Positions 24,433 to 34,660 of a DNA stretch of 64,000 bases are shown one piece after another; the first letter of the stretch is position 1, and each line of letters begins with the position of its first letter. The notes beneath the pieces were generated by a model. It did not search any database, had not been told where the DNA came from, and worked only from the letters and a program-made list of their open reading frames with translations. Position numbers and translations under genes: made by a program. Source of the stretch: Adiantum capillus-veneris (lineage: Eukaryota; Streptophyta; Polypodiopsida; Polypodiales; Pteridaceae); contig CM043969.1 in the NCBI GenBank assembly GCA_014529385.2, forward strand, positions 16,626,446 through 16,690,445, read 5' to 3'.

Positions 24433-25191
24433 CTTGATGCTAGTAGTATGTCCACCGTCAGAAACGAAGCCCAAGTCAAGGCCAAAAAAACTCGTGATAG
24501 ATCACCCGTTTAAAAGGTGGAGATGGTACATGGCGCTCAAGCAGATGTACCACATCAGGTTGGCACATGTGTATGCATCCAGCTCATGTTCGTGGGCTTT
24601 CCCAAATTGCAACGATCCGAGCAGGATGCTTGCATCCGCTGAGGAGGATTATCATGTTGTCCCAGAAAGTGTGCAGAATGATCCTGGGGCTCTATATTTT
24701 GGATATGAATGGTCTTTTGATTCATAAAGTGGATCTGGAAGAATATATGTTTTTCCCTACATAAAATCTACAATATGACGTGGGACTAGAGGAGAGGCCA
24801 AGAAGGATATACTTCCTTGTGTGGCCCGATGCGAGGCAATTCTTATTGTGGACAGCAACTCATTTCAATGTCTTCATTTGGAGCTCAGCCATGGAACATA
24901 ATTTGTAAAGCGTTTTCGTGAATGCTTTCCAGGTTTACAAGGACTTGTAGCAAGGTTCATTGCACAGACTTCCTGTGATGTGCTTCATAATCACAAAATC
25001 AAGGGCAAACAACCCATTTTCTTCAAGCACCTCAATGATTTCTGGAACAGGTGTAATGGTCAGTTTGGTCCACACAATACGCTACTGGTTGATGACAGTT
25101 TGTACAAGTGTATATTTAATTGTTCTGGCAATTGCTACATTGTGCCAGCGTTTGGCTTGCCTAACGATACAACTTGAAGGCCATTCCTTAC

Positions 25192-25746
25192 TGTTAACCC
25201 TCATGGCTCATGGACACCCTATCACCTACGACGGACGTTGTAACCTATGGCGGACATTGTATTATTTATTTGGTAGAGTCAGGTACCGGGCTTGTCGGTC
25301 CAATAAGAAAAGGGTAAGAGTGATCGCCGATGAGAGGCGCACTCTAACTGGGACATTCAAGGGATTAGTTGGCTAACCATGGGTGCCCAAGTGTGAATGG
25401 GGCAAGCCCATATAAAAGTCATTCTAAACCTAAAATGTATGATTCTCTCATTTGTGCAATGCAAGAAAGGTGCTCTTGCTCCATCTCCTTGTGTACTAGT
25501 GTGTGTGTGTGTGATCGAGCATTGCGGCGGCACGACGGCGGTGAAGTGGTTGAGCGCGACATAGCGGCGTCTCCTTCTTCTTCACGGCAAGGAATCCTCC
25601 ACGGCAGGAGCATAGAGCGGTGAGTGACACACCATTGCCCTCTTTTGAGCTTACTAGTTAAGCTAGTTGTGTGCTTGGAGCCGTCTGTGGCTCGCACACA
25701 GTGTTAGGCAAGTCCCTTGCTTTGACAGTGCAGCAAGGAGTGCACA
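25192..25746 (+). repeat. 5' LTR of element B
   Basis: Starts TGTTAACCCTC and ends GAGTGCACA. TATA-like TATAAAAG at 25411-25418 and a short TG run near 25500. It differs from the 3' LTR by about 17 substitutions and by length changes in the TG/AG and CTCCAT tracts. Confidence 0.9.
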
Positions 25747-25749
25747 TTT

Positions 25750-25769
25750 TTGGCGCCGCTGCCGGGGAA
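25750..25769 (+). other. Primer-binding site of element B
   Basis: TTGGCGCCGCTGCCGGGGAA starts three to four bases after the 5' LTR. The usual plant Tat/Athila form, TGGCGCCGTTGCCGGGGA, is complementary to the 3' end of tRNA-Asp; this copy differs by one base. Confidence 0.75.
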
Positions 25770-26730
25770 TCGCCCTGCACTAAGCCCAAGAGGCACTTTG
25801 TGCTTCTTCTATGAGTGGTTTGTAGTAGGAAAGAAGAGGAAGAGGAAGAGGAATGAGTTATTTTTCTGCAAGTTGTTAATTTCTGTATTGTCTGCAAGTT
25901 CTATGATTTCTGCATAATCTTGTGTTTTCTGTTTGCACACAGTCTTTGCACAATTAGTAGTCGTTAGCTTGTTCGCAGTGAATGAGTAAGTAGGTAGACA
26001 GTTAGCAATTTCTGTTTGCACACAATCTGTACACTGTTTTCTGTTAAGGTTTGCCTGCACACAGTCTTTGCACAGTAAGGTAGTGAGAGAGGAAGTAGGT
26101 GGACAGTTAGCTCACTGTCAGTAAGCAGTTAGCAGAGTGGTTAACAGATTAGTTAGTAGATTAGTTAGTGGTTAGCAACACTGTTAGTAAGTAGATAAGG
26201 TAGTGAGATGTGAGCTGTTGACAGAGAGGTTAGGTAGGTGTTGACAGTGTGTGTGGCCAAGAAAGGGTCACCTAAACCGCGCGCGGTCGTCACCTTAAAA
26301 AAAAAAATAAAATTAAAATTAAAAAAAAAAAAATAACGGGATCATTTCCCCAAGCCCAAGACCAGGCCTCAGTCCTCAGTCTTATGATATATACTAGACT
26401 CGCTCTTATATATATACCCTACCCCCTCAAGAGGGAATGAGAGCATGTGGGGCAAGTCCTCCACTCTCCTCCCTTCTCTTCCCACTTGCACCCTTAGACT
26501 TTCTAATTTGGGCCTAGTTCTCTACAAGAAATTGACAGTTTTAGGGATTTCGAGGGCATAAAGTGACCAAACGGAGGACTGTAAAGCACGGCACGTCCCT
26601 CTGACCGAGACGCTCGTTTTGAGCTATCATTCGTTCTATTCTATAGCTGGGTCAAAAAAAAAAAGGACCAAAAAATAAAAAAAAATAATTTAAGAAAAGA
26701 CTTGGGTTGCAAAACACCCAAAAATACTAG
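25770..26730 (+). other. 5' leader of element B
   Basis: Non-coding leader of about 960 bp. It has repeats of a TTTGCACACAGTCT-like motif (about 25930-26080), A-rich tracts at 26298-26335 and 26656-26690, and a TATATATATACCC stretch near 26407. It holds no significant ORF. The part from about 26540 resembles the leader of element B2 on the minus strand near 52740-52860. Confidence 0.7.
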
Positions 26731-29700
26731 GTGAGCAGCCTTCACGGGCACTCACTGACACTTCTAGGGGATCCAAGTCATATGAACCTACGCTCTGGAC
26801 GAGTGTTAGAGCACGAGCATATTGGTAGTGCCTCCATTTACGCGGCCACCCATTATTCCTCCACCTTAGGTTCTGGACCTTCGGCCGGGACTCAAGGTAG
26901 CACGACCCAAGATCCTCATATCGCGTCTAGTGATTCTTCCTCTGACTACGAAGTCATGGAGGGGTATCCTACACCAAACCCTGATAGTTCAAGTCAAGAC
27001 ATGCATGCCATGGGCCCACGGCCCGGGTCCAGCGTGTTTAGCCACTTAAAAGAGACCCTTAGTAGAGCTACTCGCTCCGAACATGCGGTTAATGAAATAA
27101 ATGAAGGGAGTGGGGAAGTAAATTCGTCATTCATGCCTAAAATAGACCCTATGCTTCTTGAGAGTGTGCATGTGAATGTTCCATCCACTGAAGCTCCTAA
27201 TCCTTTAGGACTATCTCCCTCTGAGGTTTTACTACCCGATGGTAGGAGTCTTGCCGAAGTACAAGAGATCAAACGCTATATGCAAGCAACAAGGGAGAGG
27301 GAAATTGAGAACCTACGAAGGCTAGAACAAAGTCGAGCCCTGAAAGCAAAGGCTCCTATGACAACAATCATGCCATCCGAGCAACTGAGTGCTCCCAAGG
27401 TAGCAGTCACGGAGGGGCAAGCGATGGGGAGCAATAATGCTTCCACTTCGAGGGAAACCTCCAGCACGCCAGGCCTAGATGGAATATTCCTAAACAAAAA
27501 TTGGGAGTATGACCTACAAGCAGAAGCTTTAACTGATCGGTACACAGGACACACCTATCATGTGGGTTGGTTAGATGTTTTACAATCCACATCGGGTGTT
27601 ACTAGCATAGATGAGCAACAACAGAAAGTCTGTGATGCCCTCCATAGGATTGTCGAGTTAAAAAGACAAAACACAGGGATCAACATGCCTTCAACAGGCC
27701 TAATGAGATTCTTGGATACGGGAAAGGCCAACCAACCAAACCTATCACAAATGGAGACTCCCTCAGTGAGCCCCATTGATCCTCCATATGTTGTTTCGCC
27801 AGGAGCCTCAGTACAATCTGAGCCCACAAGTGGCAGCTTTACCTTCCCAGATCTAGCTCATCTTTCTCTTAATGACACTACGGCTACCATGCATATCCCA
27901 GTGGTGAGCATGACAAGAAGTACACCATGGAGTTCATTTGTTAACACTGGGCAGATGCCTAGTAGCACAGTGCCCCCAACTATACCTACATGTATGTCTC
28001 AATTGTGTGCACCTGTCGTACCTCAGTCTCATGTAGCTCCTACACCTCCGATTATTCCAATAGCTTACAATCCACAATGGCATTATCCAAGCTCTTATAC
28101 AAGTGGAGCCATGCCATTTAATAATAACATGCCATATCAGACACCCCCTATGCCTAGGGCCACGCCTGTAAACTTTGGACCACCGTCTGGTACACCACCA
28201 TATGAAATATGGGACCCAAGAGCCGCGCGTATGCCAAGGCTAAGGCCAACTCCCATATCACATGTGGTTCTGGGAGCACATACACCCATTATACCTGCTC
28301 AAATAGGAGATTTGGCAGCATTTGCTCAAACTATCGATCGCTCTATTGCGGAAAACATGCGTAGTGCACCTGATAGAGAGCCTAGGAGCAAGGCAGTTCA
28401 AGTAGCTAAGCTCACACAGAAATTCAGTGGAGACGGAGATGCTAGAAAGCATATGGAAGTCTTTGAACATGTGTGCGATTCCTTGGAAGAGCACAATGAG
28501 CTACATAAGTGTAAGGCTTTGAGTTTGACCCTAAGCGGAAAGGCTGGAGATTGGTATAGAACCTTAAGAGTAGAAGAGAAAACGATCTACTCTACTCTTA
28601 GGAGATTGTTCTTGAAAGAGCACATACGAGAGGGAGTACTTTGGGGTGTAGCCTCTCAGCTCCAGAAAGCCCAACGAGAAGAAGGTGAATCCGTGAGAGA
28701 CTTCATTAGTCGCCTAAAGAATTTGAATTCTCGATGCAATCCAAACGAGCGATTCAACAACAACCAATTGCTCGATAGATTCATTAGGGGACTACGACAT
28801 GAAAGTATCTATAATGGCTTAGTCATTAGAGGTATCACTACTTGGGAAGCAGTCACCATGAATGCAATCCAATTGGAGGATAATTTAATGATTGCAGGAG
28901 AAAGAGTGTCTACTGAGCCGAAGTCTAGTAGCTCGCAAGCGTCAGGGCATGAGCCAATGAAGATAAAGCCAATCGTGAAAGAGCAAACGATATCTGAGAT
29001 GACTTTGGCAAATCTCACCAAGGACATCCAAGAAAGCCTTAGGGGTAATCATGCTCCACAAAACACTCATATGTATCCAAGAAGGGAGAAACAATGGTGC
29101 TCAATTTTCTTGGGCCCACATACTACGAGTGAATGCCCTACTTTCAGAGTAAAGTTTAACGGGACTTGTAACGCGTGTGGTAGGTATGGCCATCAAGCGA
29201 AGGATTGCCTAATGCTTAAACGCATCATGGAAAATAGACCGCCTATAGCTTGGGCAGACTCACCTCGAGTTCCCTCATTGATGCCTACCCCACCCATGGA
29301 GCATCAGTTGCCATTACAGCACATGGTCCTTAGAACCCAAAATGTGGTCCAAACCACACCGTTTCCACCTCCAGTGCTAGGACCGCAACCCCCTCATCCA
29401 AGAGTTACACCTATGAACCAAATAGGTTGCGAGTCATCTAGTACTCATGTAGATTGCGAAGAGGACATAGACTCTAGTATCAACTATGGAGTCGACATGC
29501 TTGAGGAGTGTCCCATGTACTATATGGAAGACCATTGGGGACAAATCAAACCGGTATATCAAGCTACTGCACTAGCAGCAAGAGGCCAAAACATTAATAG
29601 TTTTGCCAGGAGACCACCTCTTCAGTGCTACAAATGTGGTGGACCACATCGAGTAGCTGAGTGCCCCATTAGAATGCAAAAGAATGCTGCACTAATGCAA

Positions 29701-32034
29701 ACAAGTCAAGGGAGTGCATTGGCAATTCCAATACTCACTTGTAATCGTTGTGGCATAGATCATTTGATCGCACAGTGTCCTAACAATCCAAATGCACCGA
29801 AAATCACACCATTGAACTTAATAGAGATTGTTGATGGGACACCACCAACCATAAACATAGTACCAGTAAACACACTCACACGATCGATGCTCCAAAAACA
29901 AAATTATATTCTTGAGGAAAGAGACACGGCATCAATTGCCCAATCTCAGAAAAAGAAGAAAACACGAAGAAAGAGATCGCAAAAAGCAGCGAAGTCAGAC
30001 CCCAACTCAAAGACCAACATAGGGACTGGTGATGACCCCGTATATATGAACGACGCTGAAGAAGATTCTGATTCAGGTGAAACCATGGAGACCAAAACGA
30101 ACACTAACATAGAAACCAACAAGGAAGATCTTCATGAGCCACAATGGCCAGGATCCAAAAAGAAGATAGGAACTTACCCAAACCCTACAGAGGAGATTGA
30201 GCGAGTCAAGCAATTAAGGAGTTTGGTAGAAGATACCCAAAGGGATCTAGAACCAGCACCTAGGAAGATCCAAATTACAGACACCGTGTTCCCTACGCAA
30301 CAACAACCTCACCAAGTCCATAGACCCTTGGACATACCTAGTGTCATCCAAGAAGAAAGTGACTTAAAGTCATGGGAAAGTGGGCGTACTCACTTCTTGA
30401 TGGAAAGAATGTTTACAGAGGGACTACCCGATCCTATCGAAGAAATGGAGATCCCATCTTCCCTACGTCAAGGGACTCAAGGCCAAAAGGTGCCGTTAAA
30501 CATTGCGAAATTGATGGATTTCATGTCTTCAGAAGTTAGAACCACCATCATGTCCAAACTATATAAAGTCCCTGAGCTAGTCTCAGCTCTTCAAGCCTTC
30601 CTCAATGGAGAACTAAAGTTTGGGCTACCACAATTTGCACAGATGGATGGAGCTGCGGAGATGCCAATAGAGGAGGAACACATAGATCCACAACCTAACC
30701 TAGATGAGAACCTTGTTATAGAAATACCTGTTAACAAGTTGGGGCAATACTTTGAAGGTGATGAATCTAATGCTACTCTACCAATCACTACTAAAGGATT
30801 AACTGTAAAGGGGGTCCTTGACGGTGGTGCGGGAGTCAGCATGGTGACAGAGAGTTGTTGGGAGTCTACGAGGAGACCTCACCTTGAAGCCACAAGCGTA
30901 GTGGTAAAAATGGCTAATGGATCTATTGTTACCCCTATTGGAATGCTAAAGGATCTCAGGATCAAGGTCTTGGGACATAAGGTAAGGCAGACTTTCATTG
31001 TTATGGATTTTTCCAAGCATCCTATGTCATTTGAGATGATCTTAGGGCGTCCATTCATGAGGGAAGCAAAAATGGTGCATGATTGGTCCAAAAACCATGT
31101 CTACTTGCAGTTCCAAGATTCTGTCATTCGAGTGGATCTTGTGACGAGTCGAGCACATCCTCTAGGAAATAGGTTTATAATTGATCATAGATCTGACACC
31201 ACAGTTCACTCGGCCCCATTGCAGTATTGTTACACGTGTAAAGTGGACATTGATGTTGGGGAAGATTCTCCTTATATGGATGTACTACCTGGGATGACTG
31301 AGTCGGACAATGTGGATTGGGCCCACCTAGCAGCAACCATAGACACTTGGGGAAATAGGGGGACGACCTGGGTAACACCTGAGGGGGATGAAATGCCCGT
31401 ACCCTTAAATATGCTACAAGCAATGCATATAGCTTCTGACAAGACTCATCCTAATGTAACGAAGAAAACATTCAAGTGGGTCCCTAAACCTTCTTTAGCG
31501 ACCATGGCTGATGCTAAAAAACAGAAGCCTTGTAAGAAACGTACCGCTCGCTCCAAGAGTAAGAAAACGTGGCGTTGGATCCCTAAACGATTATTGGAAG
31601 CCCAAGGCTACTATCGAGGAAATGATCAAATTTGGGTGCCAAAACGTAGATTGTGTTCTTACTTGTCACTGGGCCCATGTGAGCTCAATCCTGTAGCTCC
31701 AAAACAAATTGACAATCACGGAAAGAAAAAAATTACAGAATGCTACACACCCGCTCCAGAGCTAGTTTGGGTACCGAAGAAAGAACGATTTGTTCCACCT
31801 AGCTCAGGAAGGGGGGAGTCCCATGAAGCTTCCAGCTCTTCATGTAATGCATCCATAGAGGTAAAAGCTTCTCCACAACCTCCACCTACAATAGTGGACC
31901 TCCATAAAGCTACAAAGAAATCCACACCTCCCAGTGTTCAAGAATCACCTGAAGAACCACTTCAAGTTCGATCCTGGGAGAGTACCTTACCACCCTTGCA
32001 ACTCGATGAGGCACCTAAGGTAATAGAAAACTAA
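26731..32034 (+). CDS. Element B Gag-protease-WVPK tail polyprotein
   Basis: One uninterrupted ORF of 1,767 codons. A second Met at 26782 begins MNLRSGRVL, a start shared with elements B2 and C, and may be the real start. Residues about 1-550 are low-complexity, Ser/Thr/Pro-rich. Residues about 550-710 are a retrotransposon Gag core (KLTQKFSGDGDARKHMEVFE, LSGKAGDWY, DFISRLKNL). Three zinc knuckles follow: CNACGRYGHQAKDC (about 812), CYKCGGPHRVAEC (about 966) and CNRCGIDHLIAQC (about 1004). A retropepsin lies at about 1360-1440 (GVLDGGAGVSMV; ILGRPFM) with DGG instead of D[ST]G. The C-terminal 190 residues hold four WVPK/WIPK motifs. There is no RT, RNase H or integrase. It probably forms particles and needs enzymes in trans. 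Confidence 0.9.
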   Translation: MSSLHGHSLTLLGDPSHMNLRSGRVLEHEHIGSASIYAATHYSSTLGSGPSAGTQGSTTQDPHIASSDSSSDYEVMEGYPTPNPDSSSQDMHAMGPRPGSSVFSHLKETLSRATRSEHAVNEINEGSGEVNSSFMPKIDPMLLESVHVNVPSTEAPNPLGLSPSEVLLPDGRSLAEVQEIKRYMQATREREIENLRRLEQSRALKAKAPMTTIMPSEQLSAPKVAVTEGQAMGSNNASTSRETSSTPGLDGIFLNKNWEYDLQAEALTDRYTGHTYHVGWLDVLQSTSGVTSIDEQQQKVCDALHRIVELKRQNTGINMPSTGLMRFLDTGKANQPNLSQMETPSVSPIDPPYVVSPGASVQSEPTSGSFTFPDLAHLSLNDTTATMHIPVVSMTRSTPWSSFVNTGQMPSSTVPPTIPTCMSQLCAPVVPQSHVAPTPPIIPIAYNPQWHYPSSYTSGAMPFNNNMPYQTPPMPRATPVNFGPPSGTPPYEIWDPRAARMPRLRPTPISHVVLGAHTPIIPAQIGDLAAFAQTIDRSIAENMRSAPDREPRSKAVQVAKLTQKFSGDGDARKHMEVFEHVCDSLEEHNELHKCKALSLTLSGKAGDWYRTLRVEEKTIYSTLRRLFLKEHIREGVLWGVASQLQKAQREEGESVRDFISRLKNLNSRCNPNERFNNNQLLDRFIRGLRHESIYNGLVIRGITTWEAVTMNAIQLEDNLMIAGERVSTEPKSSSSQASGHEPMKIKPIVKEQTISEMTLANLTKDIQESLRGNHAPQNTHMYPRREKQWCSIFLGPHTTSECPTFRVKFNGTCNACGRYGHQAKDCLMLKRIMENRPPIAWADSPRVPSLMPTPPMEHQLPLQHMVLRTQNVVQTTPFPPPVLGPQPPHPRVTPMNQIGCESSSTHVDCEEDIDSSINYGVDMLEECPMYYMEDHWGQIKPVYQATALAARGQNINSFARRPPLQCYKCGGPHRVAECPIRMQKNAALMQTSQGSALAIPILTCNRCGIDHLIAQCPNNPNAPKITPLNLIEIVDGTPPTINIVPVNTLTRSMLQKQNYILEERDTASIAQSQKKKKTRRKRSQKAAKSDPNSKTNIGTGDDPVYMNDAEEDSDSGETMETKTNTNIETNKEDLHEPQWPGSKKKIGTYPNPTEEIERVKQLRSLVEDTQRDLEPAPRKIQITDTVFPTQQQPHQVHRPLDIPSVIQEESDLKSWESGRTHFLMERMFTEGLPDPIEEMEIPSSLRQGTQGQKVPLNIAKLMDFMSSEVRTTIMSKLYKVPELVSALQAFLNGELKFGLPQFAQMDGAAEMPIEEEHIDPQPNLDENLVIEIPVNKLGQYFEGDESNATLPITTKGLTVKGVLDGGAGVSMVTESCWESTRRPHLEATSVVVKMANGSIVTPIGMLKDLRIKVLGHKVRQTFIVMDFSKHPMSFEMILGRPFMREAKMVHDWSKNHVYLQFQDSVIRVDLVTSRAHPLGNRFIIDHRSDTTVHSAPLQYCYTCKVDIDVGEDSPYMDVLPGMTESDNVDWAHLAATIDTWGNRGTTWVTPEGDEMPVPLNMLQAMHIASDKTHPNVTKKTFKWVPKPSLATMADAKKQKPCKKRTARSKSKKTWRWIPKRLLEAQGYYRGNDQIWVPKRRLCSYLSLGPCELNPVAPKQIDNHGKKKITECYTPAPELVWVPKKERFVPPSSGRGESHEASSSSCNASIEVKASPQPPPTIVDLHKATKKSTPPSVQESPEEPLQVRSWESTLPPLQLDEAPKVIEN

Positions 32035-33735
32035 TGGAAAAAATCCTCACCTATTATCGATTGGAACAATTGGTTTCAAAGGGTGACGAGCACATTTCAA
32101 ACGATATGATCTACCCAAGGAAGGGGGGAATGTTTGCTGATAGTCATCATTCACTCACTCCCCTCTCAACCTTGTTTCCCTGACCTCTCAATCTCCCAAT
32201 CTTAGGGAATGTATATATAAAGGCTTATACTCACAAAAAACGAAAAAAATAAATAAAGAGCAAGAGCAATTAGCAAACGAGTATGCACAATAAAAGTCAA
32301 AACATTGACCAGACCTACACATTCACATTCGGTACACTGAAACAGAGACCTATGTCATTAAACACCTTTGATCCTCATCACTCGCGTGATGGAGGGTAGG
32401 TAGAATTAGTACGATAGGGTGTTTCTCTTTGAGAGTTGAGTGATTAGCAAAGTTCTTTTTTCCCACTGATGTGCCTCCTAGAGGTATTCCTTGTGTTTCC
32501 TAGTGTGTACAGGAGCGTGTTGCTGTTGTTAGGATTTGGACCTTCATGGGATCTTTCTCTCATTCACACTTCAAATCAAGCGCGACCATCGACACAAACA
32601 GGTGTTTCTTGTCCATTAGCATTGCCCCTTATCTTTTTGCATCCATGTTTGTCTGCTTTGATTGTGATTGGTAGCATAATATTCAGCGCATTTTCTTAGT
32701 ACCAAACATTTAATTCAATGTAATTTTTTGTCATAATCACTTGTCTAGGTTTAAAAATCAAGCAGTCCGACTAAGCTAGTTTGAACAAGCTAGGTGTTAG
32801 AAATCTTCTCTTAATACCATGGGGAATGCCTTCCTAATAAGCAATGGTTACTTAGGTTCTTAATCTGATTTAGGCAGCATTGTGTGAAATGTACTAGGGA
32901 TTTCTAGTGGGCTTGACCCTATTGACCTTTAGCTTAAGTATTATAAAGGGAGTTTACTAGTGTGATGAGCCTGGGGAGGTGTATCAGAGTTATATGACCC
33001 CCCAAAGCTACAAAATTAAAATGATGAAAAAAAAAATCAAAGTGCCACAATGTAAAATTTTAAGCTGGAAGAGAAATCCTTGCTTAAATTGGTACTCCAC
33101 TCACATGTATCGCCTATGGTACTAGAGCCCTAGAGGTTCCCAGTGTGGGCGCTTTTCCTTGAAAAGCAAAAAACCCAACGCATACAAAATAAGCACACAC
33201 ATCAAAATTGAATCATTGTGAAAAGACTTTGGGGGGTCAAAGAAAAGGTAATCAGTCAGGCAATGATTTCATGAGAAATTCCTTTTATCGTAGCTTAACT
33301 ACAAGGTCTTCTAGGTATAGTCTCTAGTCAGCCCTCGAACATGAAATACTTGGCTCTCGTGATTAAACAACTTAATTAACCAGAGAAAATTAAGAAGCTT
33401 ACCCATGGTATTAATAGTCGATCTCTAGTGCCTTTCGACCGTTAAATTAGCGCCCACAGACTTGTTTAATTGTTTACCTTTACATCTATTTATGCATTTG
33501 ATTATATTGCAATTTAATGTTTATTTGCTGACAAATTGTTTAAATTTCTGTTACCAATCGATTTGTCTGCCTAAAACTGCATATGCTTTTTAATCGCTTA
33601 TGAGAATGCAATTACTGTACCAATGCTGTTTGATTTTGCAGTGATTGAAGAAGGCTAAGGACATTCATCTCAAATGCTCTTCCACCTCGACGAACGAGCT
33701 TCAACTCAATAGCTTCCAAGGATGGAATCTACATC
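32035..33735 (+). other. Non-coding 3' region of element B
   Basis: After the stop, AAGGAAGGGGGGAATGTTTG (about 32116) looks like an internal polypurine tract. It is followed by a TATA-like box (GTATATATAAAGG, about 32211-32223). Both are shared with element A (about 15510 and 15599). No env-position ORF comparable to that of A remains; ORFs here are under 80 codons. Confidence 0.7.
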
Positions 33736-34343
33736 AGGAAGGGGGGCATGTTAACCCTCACGGCTCACGGACACCCTATCACCTACGACGGACGTTGTAA
33801 CCTATGGCGGACATTGTATTATTTATTTGGTAGAGTCAGGTACCGGGCTTGTCGGTCCAATAGGAAAAGGGTAAGAGTGATCGTCGATGAGAGGCGAACT
33901 CTAACTGGGACATTCAAGGGATTAGTTGGCTAAGCATGGGCGCCCAAGTGTGAATGGGGCAAGCCCATATAAAAGTCATTCTAAACCTAAAATGTATGAT
34001 TCTCTCATTTGTGCAATGCAAGAAAGGTGCTCTTGCTCCATCTCCTTCTCCATCTCCTTGTGTACTAGTGTGTGTGTGTGTGTACTTGAGAGAGAGAGAG
34101 TGTGTGTGTGATCGAGCATTGCGGCAGCACGACGGCAGTGAAGTGGTTGAGCGCGACGTAGCGGCGTCTCCTTCTTCTTCACGGCGAGGAATCCTCCACG
34201 GCAGGAGCATAGAGCGATGAGTGACACACCATTGTCCTCTTTTGAGCTTACTAGTTAAGCTAGTTGTGTGCTTGGAGCCGTCTGTGGCTCGCACACAGTG
34301 TTAGGCAAGTCCCTTGCTTCGACAGTGCGGCAAGGAGCGTACA
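33736..34343 (+). repeat. Polypurine tract and 3' LTR of element B
   Basis: PPT AGGAAGGGGGGCA (33736-33748), then the LTR 33749-34343. It is longer than the 5' LTR through extra CTCCATCTC and TG/AG repeat units near 34050-34110. Flanked on the right by CTTAC, the target duplication. Confidence 0.92.
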
Positions 34344-34660
34344 CTTACACATAAGCTTGCCTCATGGCTGTACAAGTACCTGAAGGCAGGGGATAGAACG
34401 CAGTTTGTTACCGGAGGAGGAGATGTGTTTGGCACCTCGGGCAGTGAAGAGGACTTGATTGTTAGGATCTTATAGAGTTGCATGGACAGAGAAGCCTAGA
34501 GTGCTTCCATCGTGTTAGATGTGGCAGAATTGAAAAGCGGGAGGCATCTGACAAAGTGGGGGATTGCTTAGAGCAAAAGGAGGCCTACAAGGTGGTGTGG
34601 GACCCTACTCTTCATAAACGGCCTGGACAGACACGCTTGGGCACATTGGTGGATTGCCTC

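Larger units (their letters stand above)
25192..34343 (+). mobile_element. Element B: complete gypsy-type LTR retrotransposon without RT or integrase
   Basis: 9,152 bp with LTRs of 555 bp (25192-25746) and 595 bp (33749-34343), both starting TGTTAACC and ending ACA, and a perfect 5-bp target duplication CTTAC (25187-25191 and 34344-34348). It has a primer-binding site, one long ORF and a polypurine tract. Nothing resembling RT, RNase H or integrase lies between the LTRs. It therefore resembles the non-autonomous TR-GAG class, mobilised by a related autonomous element. Element A shares its LTR, PPT, tail and 3' region and could represent such a partner family. Confidence 0.92.
24404..34660 (+). 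pseudogene. FCP1-like (HAD) phosphatase region of transposon E, split by element B
   Basis: Two segments (24404-25191 and 34344-about 34660) flank element B. They match plant FCP1/SCP-type phosphatases, HAD enzymes that dephosphorylate the RNA polymerase II tail or related proteins. Seen in order: ILDMNGLLIHKV (motif I, with Asn in place of the second Asp), PDARQFLLWTATHFNVFIWSS, QPIFFKHLNDFW, NTLLVDDSLYK (the conserved acidic motif), then after B KLASWLYKYL. Removing B and one TSD copy keeps the frame. Frameshifts near 24690 and 24897 and stops (24772, 25175) make this copy inactive. Position and strand suggest it is the 3' end of E gene 1; a captured host gene is the alternative. Confidence 0.7.

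Noticed and set aside
30800-30840. Inactive protease in element B because of DGGAG
   Set aside because: The catalytic Asp is kept and the rest of the domain (ILGRPFM) is normal; loss of activity cannot be decided from sequence alone.
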